Source: Anodontia alba (taxonomy: Eukaryota; Mollusca; Bivalvia; Lucinida; Lucinidae). Taken from it: a stretch of 64,000 bases of DNA. The notes under the pieces were generated by a model that did not search any database, was not told where the DNA came from, and saw nothing but the letters and a program-made list of their open reading frames with translations. Positions 24,633-36,300 of this stretch are shown here, in pieces. Position 1 is the first letter of the stretch. Every line of letters begins with the position of its first letter. The position numbers and the translations under genes were made by a program. The stretch is from assembly GCA_964016985.1 (NCBI GenBank), contig OZ024828.1:81390033-81454032 (forward strand), given 5' to 3'.

Positions 24633-25831
24633 AACGAAAATAAGTGTACAGCATGGCTTCACAGTATAGTAAATATATGTTAACAGTATAGTTAACTCTT
24701 AGGGTGCCAAGAATATATCAAAACGTTATTTTGAGAGTGTAGAAAATAGATAATATATTTTCCTTCTGCGGCAGGATAGGATTACAATGTATACAGATTG
24801 TTTTGTTGTTTTTTTGTCTGCCATATGATAGGATTAATGATAGAAAATTGGCAAAACTGATACCCACCACCAAAAAAGCAGTTGCGTTGTTATTTTCGTT
24901 TTTTGCTTCTACAATACAGTTCCAGTGGAGCTATAATCAAGATCTTTAAATGAGTTTAACCGTTTTCTTAAGACATTATTTATTACCTCATGTTGTCTTT
25001 CGATGTAATGGACTGAGATTTAAAATATTGAATTTGATTGGAGATTTGAACCATTAGCATACCTAGGCAAATTCAGCAGACAAAAAATGGTTGACATTTT
25101 TTTTTTTTTTTTTTTTTTTTTGTCTAGAATACAAGATTTGAAGATCAAAGCATGAAATGTCAACGCTTCTTTCCTGATGGAAAAAAAAAATATAAAATAT
25201 CAAAGTATATGTCAAAATGTCCTCTGCTGAAATTTTACCTAGAATGCTAAGGGTTAAAGTTGACACAATTATGCAAATTTAACAGATGATAAAATGAAGA
25301 CATTTCTGCGAGATGTAGCAGCAATTTTCTGATGACTGCAATCTCTTTTGTTTCTAACAATTTTGCTTTCATTGTAAACATCAGTATCAAACTGAAAACA
25401 TGCAAGTAATTTATGTATCAAAATATGTGGTAATAATAAAGACTCGAGATCAGTAAATGTTTTAGTAATTTATTTTACCTATCTTAAACTAGATCATGCA
25501 TAAATAACAATATATCACAGACAATAACATTCTCTTGCAACTTGTCATAATTAGTTGACATAATCACTGGTATATGAATCGCCATGTAAATACAAGGCCT
25601 CAAACACCTCTTTCTGTACTAGCAGCTTACAGTGATGACTAAATGGTTCTTTAAGATTTACTTCCCTTGGTCAGCCATGTTTGAAAAGCCCTAATTAATG
25701 TCATATATCAACAGTGAGGATTCAGAGGAGTGTGTGCACTATAGACTATGGTTTCACTGTGTACCATTTATAAGCCTAAAGAACCCAGATGCTGTGAGGA
25801 CTACTGTTTTTTATATGCCATAATGCATGTC
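24633..25831. other. Intergenic, no gene seen
   Basis: AT-rich DNA between the convergent genes. It holds homopolymer tracts (T23 near 25100) and a degenerate repeat bounded near 25057 and 25257. There are no supported exons. Confidence 0.5.
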
Positions 25832-26124
25832 CCTTACGAAAATATGCCTATTCAAATATACTGAAAATTTAACCATCAAAAAATGAAAACTTTCTGAAAA
25901 AAAAAAAAAAAAAAAAAATCTGATATTTTTGAAGTATCTGCTCAAAACATAGATTGTGGGTACTCGTTAGAACCGCCTCGATGAGGCGGTTCTAACGAGT
26001 ACCCACAATCTATATTTTGAGCAGTAATAAGAAAAATAATGTATACCCCTGTAAACCCCCATTTTACTGTATATAAAAGTGGGGTTTAAGGGGGTAGAAA
26101 TTATATAGGCATGTTTTCGTGATG
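25832..26124 (-). mobile_element. MITE family A, reverse orientation
   Basis: It starts CTTACGAAAATATGCC and ends GGCATGTTTTCGTGATG. The central palindrome GTACTCGTTAGAACCGCCTC with its complement is intact. Confidence 0.8.
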
Positions 26125-26834
26125 ATTGGATTTTGTTGAGTTTAACACACCGAATACATGGAAGCACGGCTGCTTGAGAGAAGTTTTTTTCATATTCTTG
26201 AATAAGTCTCCCTTCTGAATCTTCTGAATTCTACAGGAAGCAAATTCTTTTAGAGTAGATCCCTTTAAAGAAAGCACTTAATGCAGAGAAAAGCAAATAG
26301 GAAATCACAAAAGTTGTCTCCCTTAACAGAAATGGAAAAAAAAAATCTACTACATGTATCCAGTCCCTTCTTTTTTCCCCTCCTTTTTTTTTACAGTCCT
26401 ACTAGTTTACTAATAATATAACTTATGGTCCAATTTTGCATTCTGCCAAAACTGGGACAGTAGCCAAAATTGATATATTTCTTTCTTTTCTTCTTTTTTT
26501 TTTTTTTTTTTTCATTAATACACAATTGCACTGACATCAATACGAAAATTCGAACAATAATGTAGGGAGAACACATATTACATTTCAGACAGGTTTGGAA
26601 AAACCATGTAGACCTAAAGACACAGAATACAGTGTTTGATCAGGTTTATATTGTTTGTCATTCATCATCAGTTTTTAGACATCAACGGGCAATTTTATGG
26701 ACTTGTTCAAATTTTAGCAGAAGTATGGTAAGTAGTACAATATCCAAATATTTAGGGTAAATACCATGCTTTGCAAAACTACACATTTTATTTACTGCTC
26801 ATCCTCATCTGAGCAGGTTCAAGCAAAAGGCATC

Positions 26835-27043
26835 TTAACCCTTTCACCCCATAGTATCTGACTTGGACTCTTCCATCTCTAAAACTGGATGCACCCATTG
26901 TTGCAAATAGGAGTTCCAGTCAAAAATCAATAAAAATGGCAAACAGTGTAGATCCTGATGAGACAGCTCATATGAGCTGTCTCATCAGGATCTGCACTGT
27001 TTGCAAAGGTATCTGTATTGGTCTGTAGGGATGAAAGGCTTAA
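26835..27043. mobile_element. MITE family E (TTAA-flanked)
   Basis: The ends are TTAACCCTTTCACCCC and GGGATGAAAGGCTTAA. The hairpin core GATGAGACAGCTCATATGAG with its complement is perfect over at least 20 bp on each side, including the outer GCAAACAGTGTAGATCC. Confidence 0.75.
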
Positions 27044-27094
27044 AAAAACATGGAAATAGCAAAGGTCCAGACCAAACTGCAAATCTACCAGCCA

Positions 27095-27770
27095 AACAGA
27101 CTGAACACTGTTCAGTATCTGTCTGACTACAAAAAGATAAAAAGTGTAAAAGCCACTGGATAAACCAATGGCCATGAACAGACTGTTCAATATCTGTCTG
27201 ACTACAGAAACCTAAAAAGTTGTAAAAGCCACAGGATAAACCAATGGCCATGAACAGACTGTTCAATATCTATCTGACTACAGACACTTAAAAATTTGTA
27301 AATGCCACTGGATAAACCAATGGCCATGAACAGAAAGTTCAGTATCTGTCTGACTACAGACACTTAAAAATTTGTAAATGCCACTGGATAAACCAATGGC
27401 CATGAACAGACTGTTCAATATCTATCTGACTACAAATGCCACTGGATAAACCAATGGCCATGAACAGACTGTTAAGTATCTGTCTGACTACAGAAACATA
27501 AAAAATTATAAAAGCCACTGGATAAACCAATGGCCATGAACAGACTGTTCAATATCTGTCTGACTACAGAAACATAAAAAATTATAAAAGCCACTGGATA
27601 AACCAGTGGCCATGAACAGACTCTTCAGTTATCTGTCTGACTACAGAAACATAAAAAATTGTAAAAGCCACTGGATAAACCAATGGCCATGAACGGAGTG
27701 TTCAGTATCTGTCTGACTACAGAAACATAAAAAGTTGTGAAAGCCACAGGATAAACCAATGGCCCTAATC
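27095..27770. repeat. 76-bp satellite, about 9 copies
   Basis: The unit includes ATAAACCAATGGCCATGAAC, then GTTCAGTATCTGTCTGACTA and AGAAACATAAAAAGTTGTAA. The anchor word recurs near 27160, 27237, 27314, 27389, 27447, 27523, 27599, 27676 and 27752. One interval is shorter (58 bp) through an internal deletion. It directly follows a family E MITE. Confidence 0.9.
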
Positions 27771-28392
27771 AGACTGCATGGGCTGTAAAGGTTGATTTGG
27801 ACATTACCATTTCCTAAGTTACCATATTGATCATAAATATTTACATCCTTACCACACTTGAAAACAACTTAAACAAGTCCACTTTACTGCTGTGTAGTTC
27901 TCTAAAAACTGCTGGATGAGTGTTAAACAGTGTAGACTCTAAACAAATGCTGCATTTTGTAGCTTCTGGTCTAGATTTGCACTGTTTGCTCATGCTTGTC
28001 CGTCCAAATACTTAGGGTAACCATGCTATGTGACAACTTTATTTGACGTAGTCATTTAAGCTCATCATCTTCAGCAGCTGTACAAAATCACGAATATGCC
28101 ATACAATCGAAAAGAATCTGCACAACGACCTTTTCTGTTTTTACCATAAAAGGGCATGCCATCTTAGTCATTGTACATTATGCTTTGAAAAGTGTTTTCA
28201 AGATCACGGTAAAACTGCGAGATTAAGACAAACGTAAACAGTAAAATACTAAAAAATAAAAACAGGATACTTATAATTCTTTTCGAACAATACTGTACTC
28301 TTTGTCCTTCCATACACTCATTATTGAGTTATGTTTATTTTTAGCTGTAGAAAAATGTAGCCGCTTAGCAATATATAATTAATTTTCAGGCG

Positions 28393-28472
28393 GCACCGAA
28401 ACAGCCCCCACAACTCAGTCGAGAGAAGGTTCGCCTACCACACGGAAGGTTGCGGGTTCGAAACCCATTTTT
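28393..28472 (+). repeat. tRNA-like sequence (SINE head or tRNA pseudogene)
   Basis: GGTTGCGGGTTCGAAACCC is a good B-box/T-arm. The upstream part (CAACTCAGTCGAGAG) is only vaguely A-box-like and the acceptor stem does not pair, so I do not call a tRNA gene. Confidence 0.35.
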
Positions 28473-28712
28473 TTTTGTGTTTTTTTATGAATCTGTCCCG
28501 TTCCCTTTTTTCATTGTTATAGTATGTAAATATACTTTCATTCCTACGTCATGTATCTGTTTTTTACAGATATTACTTGTTCCTGATGTGTTCAGGTCAA
28601 ATTTTAACTTCCTGGTCAACAAAATTTCAGCCATGCCATGAAGATGACTCCAAATGCACAGGACATTTACCCAAACGAAGAAAAATGCCAAAACTCAAGC
28701 CCTACCTTTTGC

Positions 28713-28915
28713 TGGGTAAACATTTCAGCAGATGACATGTTGAAATATTTCTATCGTTATTCCTAGAAGATAGGATTTGACATTTCATGCAAATTGTCTC
28801 CTTATGAGACAATTTGGCTAAAGTGTCAGATCCTTTTTCTATAAAAAAAATAAGAAAAATATCATCAGTTTGTCACCTGCTTAATTAGCCAAAAGCATGT
28901 AAAGTTACTAGCAGC
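28713..28915. repeat. Repeat family S copy
   Basis: CATTTCAGCAGATGACATG, the inverted GACAATTTG / CAAATTGTC words and AATAAGAAAAATATCATC match the unit at 30472-30665. They also match parts of the foldback arms at 5860-5950 and 7840-7920. Confidence 0.55.
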
Positions 28916-29363
28916 TCTGCCACAGAGGCACCAGGCAGTTCATTTATTTCTCTGGCACTGACAGGAGAAGGACCATGACTTATGAGATACTAGCACAACA
29001 GATAACAAATAAATGATATATACATATATATATAACTCCAAGGTAATTAAACATGCACACAAAGTGACATATAATTCAAACAAATTCAACTTTTAGCACA
29101 CTCTGGGCAAAGCCAGCAGATGACAAAATGATTTTTTTTTTTCAGAAATAATGTCTGACATTTCGTCATGTTTAAAAAAAACAACAACAAGTTTTCAGTT
29201 TATGCAAATTATATCCTACTAAGGAGAGAATTAGCATGGAACATCAAAACGTTTTGAGGAATGAGAGGGGATGAGGGGAGGTGGGAGGGAGGGGAGGGGA
29301 TAAGAAAAAATAATATTTCAAAATGCACTGAAAATTTTACCCAGCATGCTAAACATAAAACAC

Positions 29364-29608
29364 TTAGCCCTTAAAGCGCCAAGAAAAACTGCATCTGAAA
29401 ATGTTGTCTGTTTATGTCGTCTGCTGAATATTCTTGCAAACTTTTCAAACCTATTTTTGCATACCGGCAAACAGTGTGGACCCAGATCAGACTGCTCCTA
29501 GAGGAGCAGTCTGATCTGGGTCCACACTGTTTGCAAAAATGACTTTAAAAATCACAAGCAGATGACACAGCAGACGACAATTGTTGTGTTTGGCGCTTTA
29601 AGGGTTAA
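29364..29608 (-). mobile_element. MITE family F (TTAA-type)
   Basis: The ends are TTAGCCCTTAAAGCGCC and TTGGCGCTTTAAGGGTTAA. The hairpin core is GACCCAGATCAGACTGCTCC with its complement. It is a complete copy close to the one at 19068. Confidence 0.8.
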
Positions 29609-30198
29609 TGATGATTTGTATACCATAAAAAAAAGAAAGTCTTCATAATGAAGAGATAAAAATGACGTGATGTGTTGATGCTTGAAACTATCTCTTATGA
29701 CATATATGTTTCTCTCTTCAGACCCTAATTATTCTTTCCTTGTTAAGTATGATAAAAATTTCTTAAACCTTCTTGGGCAAGGTCATGATTTGCTGTAAAT
29801 AGTATATGGTATTTAACCTAAATATCTAGACAACTCATTACTGCACTTGTCCTTAAATGGAATTACTGGATTACCTTGTGTTGTGTTAAAAAAAACTGCT
29901 GGATAAGTGTCATATAGTGTTGACTCTGATCAGATGCTGCAATCTGCAGCATCTGATATGGGTCTACACTGTATGCCCAGGCCTATCAGTCTAAATGTTT
30001 TGGGAGGGTAAACACAATGAAAAACTTATCATAGAACCTTTTTCTGGCCAGTTTGCTGACAACTGCCCAAACATGAATAGTTCTCTAAACATGGCAAGCC
30101 AAGGGGATTTAACTCTTAGAAATCAAGGGAAATTAACTCTAAGAGAATCAAATCATGGTTTGAGCTGACACTGATAACATGTCATCTTCTCTATGTTT

Positions 30199-30363
30199 TC
30201 ACTGTACTGAAACAGCTTGTCCATGAACCTGTGGTCCAGACCTCATGTCTCTTTCATTGGCTTTCTCTTTCACATGTTCGGCCATTCCAGGAAGACGTGA
30301 GAAATAATTCCGTGCTAAAACATGCTTCTGTTGTATCTTCTGAATGAACACATGGCCATAGCC
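30199..30363 (-). CDS. IQUB: IQUB exon 15 (last coding)
   Basis: The acceptor is TTGTTTGCAG and the stop is TGA at 30201-30199. It encodes the last 54 residues, from [20 protein letters not shown] to QAVSVQ. No clear AATAAA was found on this strand within about 1.2 kb downstream, so the 3' end is unknown. Confidence 0.85.
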   Translation of the reverse strand, partial: GYGHVFIQKIQQKHVLARNYFSRLPGMAEHVKEKANERDMRSGPQVHGQAVSVQ

Positions 30364-33300
30364 CTGCAAACAATTAAGATAAAGTTAACAAATTTAATTT
30401 TTGTTTTGATTTGAAATTTATGGACCAGTAAACACTGTTAAGGTCATGTTGACCCAGTCAGTTAACACTTTGCATGCTGGATAAACATTTCAGCAGACAA
30501 CATTTTGAAATGTTTTTCTTATTTTTCCTAGAAAATAGGATTTGATACTTCATGCAATTTTTTTCCTTGGGAGACAATTTGCATAAAGTGTCAGATTCTA
30601 TTCTAGGAAAAATAAGAAAAATAGGTTTGTTGTCTGCTGAATAGCCATAGCATGATCAGTGTTAACCTACTCACACTTTTTCCAGGGCAGGCTTAGTCCT
30701 CTAAGTGGTTTTGTTTGTGTTGAGGTTTTATGGCCCAGTCAACCCAATGGGGTCATGTCGAGCGCGGTCAGTTTACCTAACCACACATTTACTGGGCAGG
30801 GATAGTCCTCTAAGCAGTTAACCAGTATTGTGCACATTCTTTCGCCAGAAACTGACAACTACCCTTCTTGAATCAGCGGAAGGGAGAGAATGACCGTAGA
30901 AAATATTTCATGATCAATCTCCACAAAAGAATGTTGCCGACCTCGATGGGGGTTGAACCCGCGACCTCCTGGTCTCCAGTCGGACGGCACGTGCTTTTGC
31001 CAGTATCTGACAAAGGCCCTTCTTGATTCAGTGGAAGGGAAGAATGACTGTACAAATGATTTCATGATCAATCTCCATGGAAGTTATTTGGCAAAGCAGA
31101 GATTTGAACCTGCAAACCCTGGATCTGCAGTCAGATGCTCTGCTGACTATGCTATGGAGCCTGGCTAAAGCTAATGAATGTCAACGAACTATATTCTAGC
31201 CACTGAAAAAAAGATGATGACTGTCAATGATAATCATAGGTCTAGATAAAAGGGGATATCAGGTAAATATTTTTTCTTATTTCTCCACGAAAACATGTGT
31301 TGTGGGTACTCATTAGAAGTGCCTTGCCAAGGCGTGTATCCACAACATATGTTTTTGTGGAGAAATAAGAAAATTATCAATATTTTTGGATGGAAAAAAA
31401 AACAAAAAACAATTTATCAAGAGCTTTGATAATGATAATGAATGAAATACAGATAGCTGTCATCTCTCTTTAAGTGAAAAGCTTACAGGTGGGGACATAC
31501 AAAAGCTTTTCAAACACATCTTGAAGTTTTATTAATTTTCCTTTCAAAAACTCATGAGACCACTCAAACTATATTCCAGGGTCCAGTTGTTCAAAACTAA
31601 CGATGTCCTTAGTTAACGTATCGTTAAAACTTTGATCATTTAATATAGCAAATACACTAATATTTTTGCTGAAAAAATGTGAGTAGCTTTTGCATTTGCA
31701 AAAGCTACTCACATTTTTTCAGCAAAAATACCTGTGAATTAGACATTGTATTTACTAGAACAGTTAACATTTTGACCACTAACAAGCTCGTTCAGCTAAC
31801 GATGCTTTGAACAACTGGGCCCAGATATATTAAAATGACATATGTACGATTCTAGAATGAACATTAATTTGAGTTCATTCAACATAACGACATATATAAC
31901 CTTACGAAACAATGCTTACCCTTTCTGTGTATTTCAAAATTGTAGCAGATGATATTCTGAAATATTTGTTTTCGTTACTTTAATTGGAAGGTCAACTGGA
32001 AAATTAACGATTTGCTGTGGCGGAAAAGTCTATGTAGTCGATGGTTACAGGCTCAAGACTGGGTAAAATGGTGTGATTAGCAGAATAATCGAGGGAAAGT
32101 AGCATTACAGAAGTATTGCTTGCTAATTTTTTAGGTTATTTCCCTTGATCAGGATCCCTGGCTGGAATCACCTGAAGAGGGTTTATCAAAACTATCCTTC
32201 AATGGCGCTGATTTGCTGATTTTATATGATTAGGTAACATGAGTCCAACCTTTTGGCAGATGCATCATATTTTAGCCATGCTTTATTATTGTGCACGATG
32301 ATTATTGGCGGAGCAAAGCAAGTAGAGTTTGCAAGCAAAGGATAGCAGGGGTAGATAGCAGGCATGCAGTCTTGTCTCGACTATCCATCGGCTGCATAGT
32401 TTTTTCCCAATCTCTACCAGGCATCAATGGGCCAGCATGCACTTTGGTGAGCACCTGGGGAGATAGCACATCACGGCCAGATATAGTCCACTCTTAAGGT
32501 TACTTTATCTACATCGTCAGTCATTTATTGCAAATTACATGTTCAAGTAATACAACTGCCTATTACAATGGCTATATTGACACTTATTTCGTTTGTTATT
32601 TATTGGACCTGACCACTAGGCTGTCATAAAATAATTGTTTTTAATTTTTCCAAGAAAATATGGCACGACATTTCATGTGAATGGTCTGCTCTGCTGCCAG
32701 CAGAGCAGCTCCTTACCCTACCACAGCTGTCATGAAAGAATATTATAAATTACCTCTTCTAGGTTCACAAGTTTCTCATGAGCTGATGCCTCATCCTTTG
32801 TCAACAGTACACAATTCCAAGGCGACCATTCTTCATGTACATTCCAGCGTACCATGGTAAGGTCAAACAGATCATCCCAAGCACTAAGAATAGATTGGCC
32901 ACCCCAGATCTTGTCAACAAGATAACGTAGGTCATGCTCCTGAAATTCACAAGAAATCTTTGATGGAAGTCGCCATCACTTCAGATAAAAGAAAGTTTCC
33001 ACATCATTCTTATTTCTCCACACAAACACACATTGTGGGTACACATCTGAAACCTTTCTGAGGTGCTTCTAATAAGTATCCATATGATGCTCTTCTTGAT
33101 AAGGGCCTTATGTAATTTGTGGACAACACAGGCCCTGATCAACTGGCACATAAGCGCAGGCTGATCTGGGCCTTTGATGTCCGCTTACAGAATCAGTGGA
33201 TACTGTAGTATATCTCTACGAACAGAAAATGCCGATTAGACTGCACAGATGCATAAGCTGATCTGGACATACAATGTCCGTAAATTGCATAAGGGGCCTT

Positions 33301-36300
33301 TTCATGCTTTGTGCATTATCTGTTTAGTATATTACCACTTTTCGGTTGAGAAAAATGTGCCTTTTATGGAGCTATGAACAGCATAACAGTCTGAAAATTA
33401 ATTTGTGGAAACACATAAAAAAAAATTCAAAGACATGTTATCAAATCCAAGAACTTAAACAGCATGAAAATGCCAAATCAGCAAGAAAACCATAAATTCT
33501 CCTGGTTCCACCTTTTCACTACATAAGGAGGTGAATAGTCTGCCTGATTTCTGAATAAATAATTTTTAATTTTTTTTATGGTTGTGTTTAAAAACTGAAA
33601 TAATTAATTAAACCATTTTGCTTATTAAACTGCCCATTGAAAAGGGTGGAGACTTAATCTGTGCAAGCATATTAGAGAGGTTCTAAAGTTGAAAGCTTAA
33701 GCTGTTACCTGCTGACTATACAGAAGGAAGGCATTAAATCAAAATTTTTCTGATTTTTAACATATGTAAATCTTAAAAAAAATATCAAACATATTCCATT
33801 TTGATTTTGTGACATTTTTCATACCTGTAAGAAAAAGGCAATCTTTGAACCATCGCTGAATGCTTCTTCTGATTTTCTGAGCACTTTGAGAAGATATCTG
33901 TAGTGGCTGTAGTCTTGTCTAACTCTGGCATCATTGTCAATCTTGGTACACCGCCGACACTTGCCAACGGTTCTGGAGTTCGAAGATAATGAGAACTCTG
34001 TTGATGGGAGGTAACTGTTGCAGCTTGGACAGAAGTAAATGTTCTTCCGTAAAACTGATGGGTCTTGTGGCACCTGAAAAATCAAAGCGAATTACAAATT
34101 GTACATCTCCTTTTTTGCACACATCAATTCCTAGATTTAATCTGCATTATTTTTATTTGTTTTTTCTTTTGGGAAAAACCCCCTTTCGCAAAAGAATTTG
34201 TTCTTGGGTAACTGGGTGGCCTTGTTTTTAGTTCTCTTGACTTCCAAGTCTAAGGTCATAGGTTCAAACCCTTCTTCAGTCAACAAGACTTTCAGACCAC
34301 TATTACCCAATGTGCCATGGTTGAGTATAACATTAACAGGGAGGGAGACCCTTTGTGACATACACAACCAGCATGCATGGGTGCTCCATGAAAGCAGGAC
34401 TGTACATATACATAATATATCTGAGGCTGTCTCCATGTGTGACAGATGCCTTGTAATGTTAAAAATCTGCACAACAACATGGTCATACTGGCTCCAGAAA
34501 GTACCATCAATTAATGACTCTAAAAATGAACATTAAAAACCTAAATTGGTATGCAAATTCAGCCGTGCTGTTGGAAAACACAATACAGTAGACTCGTTAT
34601 CTCGACATCGCTTATCTCATATAACCACTTATCTCGAAGTGAAAATCTGGTTCCTGTTTTCAGCATGGAAATCTAACAACAGGTAACAAAATATTGTGGA
34701 AAAGAGGAGAAATTGCTCCTTAGGAGCAATTTCTCCTCTTTTCCACAATATTTTTCAATATATCTCTAACTTCAGAAGTTAAATTACATATTCATTTGGG
34801 AAATGTGGTTGTTCAATTTATTTGCAAATCTGTTATGTTGTGGTTTGGATATCTCAAAGTATTTTAATGAGTCCCATGGACTTCACAATAACTAGAGTGG
34901 ACTGTACTTGGACTTTGTAAAATCCAAGGTTGGCCTATGCTTTGCTGTTCCTATGTGCATCTCTCTAGGTCAGATACATATTTTTTTATCAATCAAAATG
35001 TTTCTCCCGTCTTATTTCTCCATGAAAAAATAGGATGTGTTACTTGTTGGAATTGCCTTGGTGAGGCATTTCTGCTGAGCACCCAAAACTTTTGTTTGCC
35101 TGGAGATATAAGAAAACTATTTCTAACCTACAGCCATGCATATGGAATTACCATATTTACTCCATATACTGGGATACCTTTACTCCTTACCATATTTGTC
35201 CTATAATTTGTAAAAATCTGTTCAACTACCTGGGCCCAGTTGTTCAAAACTAACGACATCGTTAGTTAACGATTCGTTAAAATTTACATCGATCAATATG
35301 CAAATATGCTGAAATTTTTTTTGCCGAAAAAATGTGAGTAGCTTTTGCAGTGCAAAAGCTACTCACATTTTTTCAGCAAAAAATATCAGAATATTGTATA
35401 TTGAATCTGCTAAAACAGTTAACGAAATGACCCTTAATGAGCTCGTTAAGCTAAGGACACTTTGAACAACTGGGCCCTGATGTTTAAAATACTGCTGGAC
35501 GAGTGGAAAACAGTGTTGACCCTGATCAGATGCTGCTTTCTGCAGCATCTGACCTGGGTCTAGATTGTTTGCTCAGACCTATCTGTCCAAATACTTAGGT
35601 TATTATTGTATATAGGTTTTTCTGTGCCTTGCCTATTACTATATTTACTCTAAATATTTGAATATCTTATCATATCTATATAACACATACATGTATGTTT
35701 TTGTGGAGAGTTAAGAAAAACAGCATAATTTTAGGTTGAAAAAAGAAAGTGCACTATTTGATAGTAGTACCTTAAGCAGCCTTGCAGCTTCTGGGTTGAA
35801 AGTTGGTGTTTTGATATACTGTAAGAACAATGTGGATATTCTTTTTCTAAGACCATCCAGATTGGTTTCTTTCACACCTCTCATCAACAGATCTGCCTCA
35901 CGGTCTATCAACTCGATAATTTCTTGAGTCAGTTTACAGTCATGCTCCTGCAATATACAACAAAGATGAAATCAACTATCTATAATTCTCTTCAACAGAT
36001 ATTTGTAAACTGTCATAGAACTGATTCCTAACCTACAAATCAATGATTTCTTCAGTCAGTTTACAATCCTGCTCCTCCTGCAACAGCTGGCCTCAGTGGC
36101 GCAGTTGGATGCGCGTCCGACTGGAGAGTCTCCAGTTGTTCTGTGTTTAAAAAAATTCTAGTTTAAATTAATAATCTGTTTTATTGTTCTTTCAAAGCTT
36201 CATGCATGGCATGCTATATCTTCTGACAAGATGTTATTTATATTCTTTATACCATATATTCATTTTTTATGATATTCCATTTACTATACATTTTCTATGA

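Noticed and set aside
26927..27266. Minus-strand frames with repeated MNSLFMAIGLS
   Set aside because: They are translations of the 76-bp satellite.
31095..31166. Possible minus-strand tRNA
   Set aside because: It continues into SINE body sequence and its arms pair poorly.
34198..34536. 112-residue plus-strand frame antisense to IQUB
   Set aside because: It begins in a tRNA-like SINE head and shows no known domain.
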